Under the pieces are notes generated by a model that saw only the letters and a list, made by a program, of their open reading frames with translations, was not told where the DNA came from and did no database searches. From Phoronis australis (taxonomy: Eukaryota; Phoronida; Phoronidae), in the NCBI GenBank assembly GCA_002633005.1, contig NMRA01000131.1, forward strand, positions 832,349-896,348: a stretch of DNA of 64,000 bases, given 5' to 3'. A program made the translations under genes and the position numbers. This document shows positions 43,262 through 55,130 of the stretch, one piece after another. Every line of letters starts with the position of its first letter. The stretch's first letter is position 1.

Positions 43262-46003
43262 AATGAAATTGAATTGCTGCAGCTAAAACCACGGCATTCT
43301 CCACATGCAACCGAGTACGGCTATTCTAACTTCCTGCAAGAACATCTTTTGGAACTGCAGTTGGTCTTATCCGAGCATCTCACTACTTTCAGCAGGTTCT
43401 CTGGTGCTGCTGAATGGTCCGTCGTCGTGGGAATGAATTTTCCACCTGCCATCATCCATCCCCAATACAGCGAGTCTAGGCCACTTCCATGGAAACTTGA
43501 CCGCTCTTGCTCTTGATAATATGTCCCGGCAGCATGGAATTTAGCTACTGAAGAAAGTTGGTGATGATGACTGCATTTGGACTGTGGCTAGTCTGACACC
43601 TCATCCACAAATTGCCTGTATCGCAAGTCATCCAAATTTCCAGAGCCAGTACCGCCATGAAGCACAGATACAACTCTTATCAGGTTCAAATATGTCTTGC
43701 TTCAACTGCATGTGTCTAGTGAATACTCTTACTAGAGTTTTTGCAGAATTCTCGATCACGCAAATGAATGGGAGAGTCTTTGCTGATACCGAACCAAAGC
43801 TGTAATGTGTTGCAACCACCTATTGCATGCGCAAATGGCAAAACTGCGCAAGTTTCGGCACCAAGAGACAACTGTAGTTCCTTGATGTCCCAGACTCTCC
43901 TCTTGCTTTGGTGTCTCTTGTCAGATTTCATGAACATGAAATTTGTTGTGAAGTAGCATGGTAACGCAAATGAACCAACAAATCTGTATCGTCTGCAATA
44001 AGGGTAGCTGGACCTTGTACTGCGTTCTCTACTGCCGTTTCTACAATTAAAACATCTGCGTCACCTAGAGCTTGTGCCACTGTGCAACCAGCATTTCCTA
44101 GCAAACATGACAAGAAGTGAGTGACTCGTTTGTTTTCGCTTTTTTCCAATATGTTCCTTTTTTACTTGATCACCATGTCACCATTGAAGTGAACTTCAGT
44201 TCCAATCACCCCACCCAGTCTTCGAACATGGGAGACATCTTTAGTTGATGGTCCATCTCAGTAACCATCAAAAACAACAGTACGCTGGGTGCACTTGCTG
44301 ATGTAATCCACATAAGCTCTACCAAATGACTGAAACGTTGCACCTCTAGACCATGGAATATGGTGAAGGAAAGAACCACCGTCGATTACATGCATCACCG
44401 TGTTTTCTGGAAATTGAAATCCTCAGGTAGTCCTTCGGTGGATCAGAGTGCATCAGCTCATATTGATTTATTAGCGACTCTGGGAAGACCAGATGTATCA
44501 AAAAGAACAGGGGAACCAACACACAGCTCAAACTTCAAAAGGCTTGATGAACTTTCACTGTTGTCTTTTGCAGCTGTCAGGATTCGCTGAAATAGCAGTC
44601 GTGGATCGACTTGTGTAAAATTACTATTAGCGGCATGAACTGATTGACTTGACATTGCCACAACTTTGTCTTTCTTTCTGAACGTGAACTCTTTCACACT
44701 TGACCCCTCCATAGACAAGTGAACCGCCTTCCCCACTTTTCTGGCATTTTCGGCACTGATGCATGTGCCTGCAGTCACACTAGTGGTGATGTTCTGTAAT
44801 GTTTCTCTTTAAATGGGTTACTGTTGTGGAGGAATTCAACAAGGCTGCAGATGTCTTTGTCGTCACGCGACTGTCTTGCCTGGGTACATTCTTTATGCTG
44901 CTGACTTGTTTCACAATTCAAGTTTGTCACAGTCTGCATGGCACCATTTATACTTGAACATGCCGGCAAGGAAAGCAGCCACGGTGCACTGTGTGTATCT
45001 CCCATTTCGCCACCTCTAGTTAAACTTCCTGTTGATTTAATACTTTTCACGAGCATTTGTTCAATTACAAGATCATATCTCATTATGACAAGCCTGCCCA
45101 GAATCTGTCACTTTGTCTTATGGTTTGTTGGCCGTAGACGTCTGGACGGGTGTCTTTGAGTTGCTACATCTGCTTCAGTCACGTATGAAGATTTTGCATA
45201 AGAGTTGTGAGCAGCAGCTGCGAAGTAAGGCAGTACTTCAGAAACTGCTTTTAGGTGAAGCTCCCAATCTGACGTTATTTCTGCTTTTAAAAAAGTCGAA
45301 GGATGTCAATCATCTTCATATACTGTAGTCAAAGACTAATGATTCGACTTTGCATGGACAAGTCTGATTTATGTGCTTTGATTTTTTATGGATACCCACA
45401 AGACACTCCGATGAGCATACATTGTCGCACACAGACGTCATGCCCGCAATAAGATCATCATACTGCTCCAGACCAGCTCTCAAATCGTAATGAAGAATAT
45501 CATTGGCCATTGATTCTTCTGACCAACTATTCTCTGTCACTGTGAATTGTGAAGACCTATACTCTGATTCAGTCATGTTTGAATATACTAATGGCAGTAG
45601 GTCGGAAACCAGAAGTGAACTCTCGTGAGAGCATTCCACTGTAATCCAAGGTTTAGAATCGGAAGACACTGCCTGGGCATGGCATGCGCCATAGTATACA
45701 CCTAGTTATGTGATCAGTTGGGATGTCTGAGATGTCTGAAGAATCTGTCTCCATCTTCTGAAGAGCCAAAATTTGTGTACAAGCATTGAACTCAGCTCCA
45801 CCTCTTGGCATGTAATCCGTGTGTTCTGTGTTGGTGACATTCCGGACTCCTGGAATTTCTGAAGAACCTGAATTTCTTTCTTCATTGGTTTTGGATTGGC
45901 GTTACTTGATCTGTCAATATTTGGAAGTGGGATGTTGAATGTTCTGGCTTTTGTGATAGCATTCAGTGCTGAGTCTACCAACATATGCCCCCTCTTTGCT
46001 CTA
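43262..46003 (-). pseudogene. Decayed copy of a large uncharacterised invertebrate protein family
   Basis: Read on the minus strand, conserved blocks follow in order but in shifting frames with stops. They are GSLTRGGEMGDTHSAPWLLS and ETSQQHKECTQARQSRDDKD (45080-44830), ENARKVGKAV (about 44740), a VVFDGY segment (about 44270), then GDADVLIVETAVENA with ATLIADDTDLLVHL (44075-43965). LPFAHAIGGCNT (about 43820) and the C-terminal APENLLKVVRC, CSSKRCSCRK and CGECRGFSC cluster (43370-43270) complete it. I know this block order from unannotated, often multi-copy proteins of cnidarians, molluscs and other invertebrates. The Asp-rich blocks resemble PIN/XPG-type nuclease acids, but the activity is unproven. 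Frameshifts exclude a functional product here. The N-terminal end runs into the assembly gap. Confidence 0.75.
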
Positions 46004-46234
46004 NNNNNNNNNNNNNNNNNNNNNNNNNNNNNNNNNNNNNNNNNNNNNNNNNNNNNNNNNNNNNNNNNNNNNNNNNNNNNNNNNNNNNNNNNNNNNNNNN
46101 NNNNNNNNNNNNNNNNNNNNNNNNNNNNNNNNNNNNNNNNNNNNNNNNNNNNNNNNNNNNNNNNNNNNNNNNNNNNNNNNNNNNNNNNNNNNNNNNNNNN
46201 NNNNNNNNNNNNNNNNNNNNNNNNNNNNNNNNNN
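46004..46234. other. Assembly gap (231 N)
   Basis: Unsequenced. It separates the decayed ORF from the AAGATGGCGG-type repeat; long open frames spanning it have no meaning. Confidence 0.98.
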
Positions 46235-46480
46235 TGACAAACTTTATTGTTTTATTTTTAGCTGTTATATAAGAGGAATATGCCAGAAAACAGTAAACAC
46301 CGGTTTTGTCGGCCATTTTTTCCGCCATCTTGAAAAACCGACTTCCGCCACTCCGATTTCGGTAGACTTTTTTTCTGACACCAAGGGATGTTTGAAGATG
46401 CCATTTATGCAAAAAAATCTTCTGTTGCAATTTTTTCTAGGTTGGGCCCTCTGGAGCCCTAGAATGACTGGACTATAAAG
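46235..46480 (-). repeat. Inverted partial copy of the 'AAGATGGCGG' repeat
   Basis: The reverse complement matches 42152-42300: TAGTCCAGTCATTCTAGGG, AAAAATTGCAACAGAAG, AAAAAGTCTACCG and GTCGGTTTTTCAAGATGGCG. With 42152-43060 it brackets the decayed ORF in inverted orientation. Confidence 0.75.
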
Positions 46481-46620
46481 CTGGGTTTCCTATTATTCAG
46501 TCAGTCTTTGGTGAGGAAACAAAATCCAGTGCTGGACTGGTAAACTGTGTGGCAGGAGGTCTAACTCCAATGTCAATAATCTGTATGACTGCAACAGTTA
46601 TTTAATGCTTCTTACATATA

Positions 46621-46697
46621 GTGATCATGTCTTGTTCACAAACTGAGTGATCATGTCTTGTTCACAAACTGAGTGATCATGTCTTGTTCACAAACTG
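46621..46697. repeat. 26-bp tandem repeat, three copies
   Basis: GTGATCATGTCTTGTTCACA followed by AACTGA is repeated three times with almost no divergence, so the expansion is recent. Confidence 0.95.
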
Positions 46698-47408
46698 GTT
46701 AAAAACCATATGGTGATACCCCACCAATTTAGGACACGGCCTGACAAGCAAGTGAAATTTTATTTTCTCATTATTCACAGAGAAGTAGCACCAAATCATT
46801 GCTATACCATTTTTAAAAATCTTCACCATAGCAACCATTCACCATAGCAACCATCAGATGATGATTAGGAGAAATTGTGGGCACTCACAATATTAGAAGC
46901 AATGCAAAATTGAAAAAGGACCAACTTTGGTAATAGTTTATGTCTAAAATTGATGAGATTTTACAGTACTTGAAGACCCACTAGCGGTTAGAGAATGATC
47001 TTGACAGGGCTGCAAAACACAGCTGATTGGACAGAATATTGGCATACTTCTCCACTATCAAAATTGCTTTGCAGCTTTCCAACAGTTTCCGTCATTGCAC
47101 TGCAGACAAGCAACTTGTTCAAAATAACTACACCCCCCCTTCATGGTTTATGAAATAGATGGTACACTAACTTCTTGACTGTCCATTTTCGACCCACACA
47201 ACACCTAACAGTTCATTTTATAACCCTCAATGGCTAAAAATTCTTTACGTATAGATTAAAATGCAACAGAGTTGTATTCATAATTTGTTGTCGTGATACT
47301 TTTTGCTTTGACCAATGAATTTTCTACACTGCAGATGAATGTATTTGTTCTGTACATTATAAGTGTCTATGTCCAAACAACGAAGCGTGTCTGAGTTTTA
47401 ATTTACTC

Positions 47409-47526
47409 TCATATAACAGAAACAATACAAGCCAACAGAAATATCATAATGGATATGTACAAATGGACTTCCCAGTTATCTTGCGTGTACCGGAACTGAC
47501 AGTCATAGTAGCTGTCCACTTCCACT
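47409..47526 (-). other. Possible terminal exon with a hydrophobic tail
   Basis: On the minus strand a good acceptor (ATTTTCACACAG) at 47527-47528 is followed by an open frame encoding VEVDSYYDCQFRYTQDNWEV. A hydrophobic segment ISIMIFLLACIVSVI follows, then stop at 47409-47411. A short ectodomain plus C-terminal membrane helix would be coherent, but no partner exon or family was recognised, so chance is likely. Confidence 0.2.
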
Positions 47527-48619
47527 CTGTGTGAAAATCAAGGTTATCTCAAAAATTATTTAGTGGCTTCCATTCGAGCTTGTACATAAAAAACGGGCTT
47601 TGTCAACTAGTAAAAGTTTATTAATATATATTCTGAAAGAACATTGCCGTGTGCATATATTTTTTTCTACTTTACATTTTTACAGCCAGTAAAGCTGGTG
47701 CCAATTTGCTGCCAAGTACACATGGCAATTGCTCACACCAGGCTGGTACTTTGCATCAGTTTCAGTTACGGCATTTTAGGTACGGAATTTGCTAATCTAG
47801 AAAGTTTTTTCCTCTAATTTATTACCTAAATGAGTACTGCTGCTGAAATTTGGCATACCCTCGCAATAGACTTCAGCAGCCAAGAGTTGGATGTGGGAGA
47901 TGCGACGTGCTTCGCAAACTTATGATTATGCACTAAATGCCATTCGTCATATGCAAAGAACGAGTAAAACTTGGATAATACTTAATCAAGTTTGCATAAA
48001 AAGAACCAAAATAAGAATCAACAACAACCAAACAAAATAACGCATTTACGCTCACGGTGATATCAATACATTTTCAAGCCAATATGATCATCATTCAGGA
48101 ATCGTTCCACAGGAACTCAGGTCACGGAAATAGACGAGGATAGTCAATGATTTTTTATCACAGCCGATGTACAAAATTGGGCTCAATAAGGCTTTTAGTT
48201 TGATAATAGAAAGGAGGTGTACATTATGCCATTTAGTTTGGTATATACTTTTAAGTTTTTAACTAGATTGCAGTTTGAGACGTGGACTTTGAGTCGAAAT
48301 GCTGTTTGGTATTTATATAGTTCGTACCTAATCAACCGTAAAAAATTGTGATGTATTCACCAAATACAGCACGCCACAAGCCTAGATGACCAATACACTG
48401 CAATTGGGTCATGAGACCCGTTATCACACTGGTACAAGTGCGATTGGGCACTTCTATCGGAAGTTGCATCAGATTAAAATTGATGCATATGCATGGGCGG
48501 CGCAGCACCCAAAACAGTGGGAGCTACAGGCCCCTATGGTGCGCCGTCCATGATATGTAATGCACAACCGAGGCTGAGGATATCAATATTGTAATAAAGA
48601 GCCAAGCTACTAGAAAATG

Positions 48620-48900
48620 CGTCACGACGGAAATTCAAGAGAAAAATCGCAAACTTCACCATGCGTGAAATATGCGCAAAGGAAAAACTCTGCAGTCACC
48701 TCAGAGCTTTTAATCTCCTTCCCATTTATAATACATGCGTGCATCCACTTAGTCATTCGACAAGGAGCTGACTGACAACATGGATATGTGCAACTGCACT
48801 CTGAATCTGATGTCGACAGCTCAGAATGAGGCAAGCCAATCAAGCCAGTAATTTTCCAAAAATAATTCCAAGTACATGTCAGAATATATTTGAATACTAA
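48620..48900. repeat. Dispersed repeat, copy 2 (pairs with 38430-38669)
   Basis: The same block order as copy 1: GCAGTCACCTCAGAGCTTTT, TGCACTCTGAATCTGATGTC and GAATATATTTGAATACTA. Unlike copy 1 it is not followed by the GCGCTTATTAGGG element, so it represents the sequence without that insertion. Confidence 0.7.
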
Positions 48901-49166
48901 GATGCCTTTAAAACTAATATTAAACAGTTAGGGTTCCACAAATTGCCTCTTAATCGCACTGGCTACTGCTTGAAGTCACTGTTTTTGTTGATTGTTGTTG
49001 AGCAACAAGATACTTGGGGGTTAGTTCCTAGCCGGGAAGGGGGTGAGTTGGGAGACCTCCTCCAGATTCGTAGTTGAAGTCTATTTCTCCAATAATTTAA
49101 GCGTGAGGTGGAGATCTTTGGCAAGAGTGTCAGGAGGGTTTGGGGGTAGTTAGGGATGGTGCATCC

Positions 49167-50440
49167 TCAGGCATTCAAATATAACATGTTCAGCTGTTTC
49201 GTCACCCAGACCGCATTTTCTGCACACTGTGTCCACCGCTTGGCCGAGTTTTGCAAACCAATACTTCCAACTCCATGTGGTGGCTGCTCCTTCTGGCTCA
49301 GCATATTCTCTGCGATGTGGCTGTTCTTGACGCCTCGGGTACCGTACATTCGTTGCATTCTCTCGTGAGATGCCGGTCTGCTTTGAGTCACTCTCCGGAT
49401 CGCCACTTTGGCGGTGTTGTAATAGTGGTCTACTGCTTCTTGTTCTTGATTGGTACCCTCTTTTGCCACTTCGTAGGAAAGTTCATTCCCGATGATCCCT
49501 GTATGGCTGGGACACCAGGTGAAGGTGACCTGGCAGTCTTTATCATGTAGCTCGGCAAGGGTCAGCATGGCATGGCATTCGTCGTTGTTAGGTAGCTGGG
49601 ACAGGTGGATCGTGTAGAGGCGTTGCAGCACCGACTATCACTCACTATTTTAACAGTTCTTGCAACGTCTTCTTCTTGAATCACCTTCAAGGCATTGTCG
49701 ATGGCCTTCATCTCCACCTATAATGAGGAGCACCACTTGCTGGTTGGTATAGCAAAGGAACAGTGAACCCGAGGGTCGCTTGGATGGTCTGCAGAGACGA
49801 CTCCACCACTGCCTATTGTGTTACCGTCCGTTGCTGATCCATCTTTGTAGAGGACCAGGTTATAGTCGCTCCATCGTTCCTCCTGTCAGGCCACAGCCCA
49901 CTGTCGGTATACTGCCACATCGCCCATTTTGCATCCCGTCGTCTCACCTATCTCTAGTCAGGGGGAGAGGATCTGGCTTTCGCGGCAGTAGTTTGGTTTC
50001 AAGATTGATTTCCATACTTTGCTGGCTATTTCTCTCCAGCTTGTCTTCTTCGTCCGCTGTTGAAGTCTTGTATGGCGTCTGATATCTTGGGGTCTCGCCT
50101 GCTTGTCTCAGCAATTTTTCATAGATGATCATACTGAGTTGGACTGATCTGGTCGATATGGTTGACAGGTTTGCTTTGGCAAGGATAGCTTCAGCTGGGG
50201 TCGTTTTCATCTGGCCCGTGATTGCACGACGGGGAAATCCCTGACTTATCTCTAACTTGTCTATGGTTGATTGTGAGGCCCAGGGCAGCCAGGCAGCAGC
50301 AGCATATTCAACTGCTGATCTACACTTGGCAATGTAAGTTGCTCACAGAGTGTCCTTGTCATAACCTCAGTCTGTGGACGCTTAACTCTTCAGTGCACCT
50401 GCCCTCCTCATCTTCCCACTAACCGTCGCAGTGTGAGGGA
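49167..50440 (-). pseudogene. 5'-truncated non-LTR retrotransposon: thumb region and RNase H domain
   Basis: On the minus strand the order is GYDKDTL and YIAKCRSAVEYAAAAWLPWA (about 50390-50280), then a linker TTPAEAILAKANLSTISTRS (about 50200). RNase H follows with its acidic residues in YKDGSATDGNTIGSGGVV (about 49840), VEMKAIDNAL (about 49710) and VKIVSDS (about 49650). Its end is FTWCPSHTGIIGNELSYEVA (about 49520-49460). The His in CPSHTG is the usual catalytic-loop His. A stop before VEMKAI and a frameshift after SDS show it is dead. The layout (RT then RNase H) fits I-clade-like elements. Only the 3' end is present, as expected from incomplete reverse transcription. Confidence 0.88.
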
Positions 50441-50464
50441 CGAATGTCACTTGAAGATTGTTTG

Positions 50465-50800
50465 TGAAGTCGCTGTTGTTTTATTAACATCAAAGGTGAA
50501 AAATCACATTTTTCATAAAAAGAAATGTGCTACGTCAGTGTCTTGCCATTCCAAATAAGGAGACTTGCTTTGATGTGTGGGAAAAATTGACAAAGTAGTG
50601 AGCATATGACAGGTTATTTTTGAAATTTGACATTAAAAGAAAAATGTTTTGACATCAACAGAAATTCAAAATCTTTATAAATAAACCGTAACATTACCTG
50701 AACAGGATGAATTCTGTTTCAGTGACAGAGACCTACTTTGAATAATGCAATTTAGTCCGTTTTTTGCATTCCAAGCCTCTTTGATACAACATATTTTATT
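50465..50800. repeat. Dispersed repeat, copy 2 (pairs with 40165-40510)
   Basis: Same blocks as copy 1: ACATCAAAGGTGAAAAA, AATGTGCTACGTCAGTGTCT, GAACAGGATGAATTCTGTTT and ATGCAATTTAGTC. It begins within about 25 bp of the truncated end of the retrotransposon at 50440. Confidence 0.7.
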
Positions 50801-51356
50801 TCTTGAATTCGCTACAGTTTGATAGTGCCTACAAGTAGTAACATTGTCATTCCAGTTTGAAATGCGCAATCAAATGAACCAAACGTCATGTTCATAGATG
50901 TGCTGCGCCGAAAACGTATTTACTAGACAGAAGAAATTTACCATTGAGAGTGGTCATGCTTCCAAAATGCACAACTGCATTATGTTCATGACAATAATCT
51001 TCCTCACCTTGGACAAACACTGATCCTATGCATGCATTTTTGGTGGTTTTGATCCCAAAACGATTATGTAATGATTGTCTTAAACCGGAGTTAAAAAAGC
51101 AGACATGAAATGGTTGTTTCGACTGCAAGCATTGCCTTACAAAATAACATTGTTTTGGAACACATGTGTACATTGATATATGAGTCCGAGTTGGCTTTGC
51201 CCTTGAGTACAAAAATGAAGTGACCTGTTCTATAACCTAGAGAATTATCCACAACCCCCCCACCCCCCAGCCCCGAGGTGAGAAAGTCTAAACTATAAAG
51301 TTGCAATTCTTTCGCCCTCTTCTTTACTCTTTACAGTCAAGTATACCAAATTGGCT

Positions 51357-51524
51357 CTCATTCATTCCCTTGCATACATTTATTCACTCACAAGTAACAC
51401 CGAGCTCAGTCTCACAGGTGTAGGAGACACTTTTGTGCAATGCTCAATTGTCTGCCAGTGAAAGCCGGGATTCGACTGGGTCTCACAAACGGGAGTCCGG
51501 AGCTCAAACCACTGAGCCACAATG
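51357..51524 (-). mobile_element. tRNA-derived SINE
   Basis: On the minus strand a polymerase III box A-like TGGCTCAGTGGTTTGAGC (51502-51519) is followed 26 bases later by box B-like GTCGAATCCC (51467-51476). Next comes a non-tRNA body with AAAAGTGTCTCCTACACC and an AATGAATGAG tail. The tRNA-like head does not keep a full cloverleaf (no clean acceptor stem seen), so it is not a functional tRNA gene. The head-body-short-repeat-tail plan is that of tRNA SINEs. Confidence 0.75.
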
Positions 51525-53438
51525 TCTTAACAAATAATCAGAGACTAAACACTTTTTGAGGGATAAGCTTGAATGCAAAAAATCTCAGTTTTTTTATAAC
51601 CGAAATTGATATTTATCCACGGCTGAAACACGATTCACTGAGAATGTAGGTGCTTGGGACTGACAGGTTGCTTCCTTTGCGTTCCCATACACCACGTCAC
51701 ACATGTGTAACGAACGAAAATAGCGCCGTTTCTATTTTCCGTTACAATAATGGCGTTACAACACCACGGCACTAAGTGTGTAAATAACTTTGTATAGCCA
51801 CGTACAATTCCCTTTAAGTTAAGAATATAGCAATTGTAATTGTAAACAATAATTTAGACCATATTGTTGTTCCGATTGTTTTGGACCTTGCAATTTCCTC
51901 TTTAAACCAGAGTAAGTAACGCATGCTAAGTGAAAAACACAAAACTTTGAGCCTTAGAAAGGAATATTGTAAAACTTTGACAATGAAAATAGAAAATTTA
52001 GTACTATGGTAGTGTATGCTGCTGTAGTGCAGTGTACAAATATACATTGGAATTAGGTCAAAGTGGTGTAAATAATGAGGCATGGGAAGCATTGCAGAGA
52101 TGAGATTACAATCAGCATGAGGGGTCATCGGGTCATGACAGGCACTTCAGTTTCAGTCACAATCTAGAAGAAAACATCCACAGGCAGAGCTGTCATCACA
52201 CGGAAACGGTATTTTGTCCGTTTTCTTTCGGCTTGTACTGTTTCACCATCAATGCCAATTTCAAAATTACATCAAGTCTGAAAATGGGTCATATAAAATG
52301 GGTCACATAAAATGGGTCATATAAAAGCATGACATAAAAACTAAAAAAATCCTTTTTTCCATAGCTCCACATCAGGCCTTTATGCAGCATAGGTCCTGGG
52401 AGTCCAAATGGACATCCTAGTACTAATCTGGACGCCCTAGCAAGGACGCCCACTGTCAATCAGAAACTTTCAAGTTTGGACACACATATGGCTGAAGGGA
52501 GAAGAAAGCTCAAAGTGCTGGAAGAAATATACAATGTATATACAGTGTATACACATTGTATATACAATGTATATAAAATGTATATACATTGTGGCCATGT
52601 TCAAATGAGGTTGAAAACATTGAGTATACAACACCTTTTAAGCATTAGCACCCTTGGTTGTCAAAAGTTTCTTCAGTGGTCTGAGCTTCATAGTTCATTA
52701 CTATATGTAGGGGTGATACCTGAGTGTAACTCCAAACTGGTGTTTCAGAGCTGCAATTTTATGATTTTCATCCTTTTTAAAAACATCAAAAGCCCAATAA
52801 ATGTCATTATTTTAATACTATGTTGTGCCACAAGAATATTCCCATATACAATTTTTTAGTTTGCGCCCTTTCCATGCTTTTCAATGGGCGTTTTAAGGTT
52901 TTAATATGGAACAGCAGTGACACCTCTTGCCAAAATAACAAGTGCATTTATCTGGTTTTGTAACTGCAGCTCTGATGACTCATTTTACAGATTAAAGCTT
53001 GTAAAATGATATGACAAACTTTATAACATCAATTTGACTCGAGATCACCAAAAACATAGTGCACTCATTGTTCAGCCAATATCTCTAATATTTGTTTGGA
53101 AAGCTACTTGGCTGCTTTCGTAAATTTAAATGTAAAACTCTTGGTCTACACATTTTTTTGAGTAAAAAAGCTCACTACAGAGGTGAGAGTTTTGTAAACT
53201 TAGATGTAAAAAACCTTGGTCTTTGCATTTTTTTGTAAAACACCTCCCTGTGTGGGGGTTATTGCTGGTGAACAGTCGTCGGGGTGGGGGTTACGCATTG
53301 TTCCAATCATGGACGCCCTGGAATATTGGGAACCTCATTTTGGACACCCAAAAAACAATTCCTAATGGTGTTTTAGAGAACAGTTCCATAAAGCATAGTA
53401 TTTGAAAGATTCATATAAAATCAATTGGCTAGGAAAAA
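51525..53438. other. Non-coding stretch with minor simple repeats
   Basis: It contains a 14-bp tandem (AAAATGGGTCATAT, three copies, 52281-52325) and an ATGTATATAC/GTATATACAT-rich palindromic patch at 52530-52592. No gene or named element was recognised. Confidence 0.5.
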
Positions 53439-53965
53439 TTTACGGAATTAGGCGATACCATCAGTTTACATAGAATTTTTAACGGGCTTTCAGAAGATGT
53501 TTTCCATTTTTCGCTAGGACGTCTACTTTTCGAGTTATTTGAGATTTTCTGATAACGCTGTTCCTTTGTTGAGCGCTCTTGCTAAATTGATGTTGGTTTA
53601 TCTTCTATTGAACTAGACTGTAGCTTATTTCTTATTGATTAATGACATCTAAGTTCGTCATATGAATGTTGTGATGTTGTTCATCATCGCCACCACCATC
53701 ATCATATTCGTCATCATCGCCATCATCTTCGTCATCATCTCCGTCGTTGTCTTTTCCGTTAATTTCGCCAAGTGTCGCTCAAGACTGTAGCCTTTTTCTT
53801 GGCTGATTTCGGACTTCTACGTTCATCATGTGTATGTTATTATTACTTCTTTTGTTCATCCTCGCCACCATCATCGTCATATTCGTCATCTTCGTCATCA
53901 TCTTTATCGTCATCTTTTTGGTTAATTTCGCCAAGTTTCGCTCCTCGGAGCGCTTTCATTTTTTT
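53439..53965 (+). repeat. Direct duplication, copy 1
   Basis: It is nearly identical to 54610-55130 (offset 1171 bp), starting at TTTACGGAATTAGGCGATAC and running to CGCCAAGTTTCGCTCC. Within each copy a ~170-bp TTCATC/CGTCAT-rich segment with GCCAAGTGTCGCTCAAG is itself duplicated. Open frames here arise from the TCATCG triplets. Confidence 0.9.
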
Positions 53966-54609
53966 TTTTGTTCGCACGATACAGGTTGCAATTTTCGTCC
54001 GATCATCACAAAATTTACACATAACACGTACTTCCGGAAGTACTGGAAGCCTATTGTTTTTCATCAAAATCGGATCCAAGATGGCGGCTGTGGCGGCCAT
54101 TTTGTTTCCATTTACAGGTTCAAATGCTGCTGGAGGCTACAATTTTTTATGTAAAAGGCTAAGAATCGGCACAGTAATGAACCGGAAGTTTTCTACAAGT
54201 ATACCGGAACTTGTTTACTTCCGGTTAAAGATGGCGGAAATATCGGCGATCGCACATGCACACCTCGATTTTGGCCTAAAAACGTTTTCTCCTGTAGAGG
54301 GCGCATTAGAAGACCAATTCCTTCGAATTTTTACAGGTATTAGTTTCTTATGACATGCTATTATACAAAGCCAAAAAACCGGAAGTTGCTTTCAAGATGG
54401 TGGATCTGGCACATGTTGACCCATTTTCAGTCGTGCTGGAGTGAGATTTTAAACGGGAAAAGAAAAAGACGTGATTTTTTGCATGTGGATTCTTTGAAGT
54501 ATATTCTTCAAATGGCCTGTAACGATTTTTTTTCTTAGACTTACCGTTTTCGAGTTATTTGACTTTGAATTTCTTAAAAAAACGCAAAATTTCATTTTTT
54601 TTCAAAAAA

Positions 54610-55130
54610 TTTACGGAATTAGGCGATACCATCAGTTTAAATAGAATTTTGAACGGGCTTTCAGAAGATGTTTTCTATTTTTCACTAGGACGTCTACTTT
54701 TCGAGTTATTTGAGATTTTCTGATAACGCTGTTCCTTTGTTGAGCGCTCTTGCTGCATTGATGTTGGTTTATCTTCTATTGAACTAGACTGTAGCCTATT
54801 TCTTATTGATTTATGACATCTAAGTTCGTCATATGAATGTAGTGATGTTGTTCATCATCGCCACCACCATCATCATATTCGTCATCATCGTCATCATCTT
54901 CGTCATCATCTCCGTCGTTGTCTTTTCCATTAATTTCACCAAGTGTCGCTCAAGTCTGTAGCCTTTTTCTTACTGATTTCGGACTTCTACGTTCGTCATG
55001 TGTACGTTATTATTACTTCTTTTGTTCATCCTCGCCACCATCGTCGTCATATTCGTCATCTTCATCATCTTTATCGTCATCTTTTTGGTTAATTTCGCCA
55101 AGTTTCGCTCCTTGGAACGCTTTCATTTTT
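54610..55130 (+). repeat. Direct duplication, copy 2
   Basis: Second copy of 53439-53965. The 640 bp between the copies contains AAGATGGCGG and ACCGGAAGTT motifs (54078, 54180-54240, 54380-54410) like those of the 42152 repeat. The whole 53439-55130 block may therefore be a composite repeat. Confidence 0.9.

Noticed and set aside
45896-46478. Frames of up to 170 codons across the N block
   Set aside because: They exist only because N bases contain no stop codon.
47687-47780. Plus-strand exon after TTTTTACAG encoding PVKLVPICCQVHMAIAHTRL
   Set aside because: Only a single acceptor-like site supports it; no family, partner exon or conserved motif was found.
51440-51524. tRNA gene on the minus strand
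   Set aside because: Box A and B are present but no complete cloverleaf or matching acceptor stem is seen, and a SINE body follows.
53772-54353. 193-codon plus-strand frame and the acidic minus-strand frame opposite
   Set aside because: Both come from TCATCG-rich sequence within a duplicated repeat, and the frame is not kept in the second copy.
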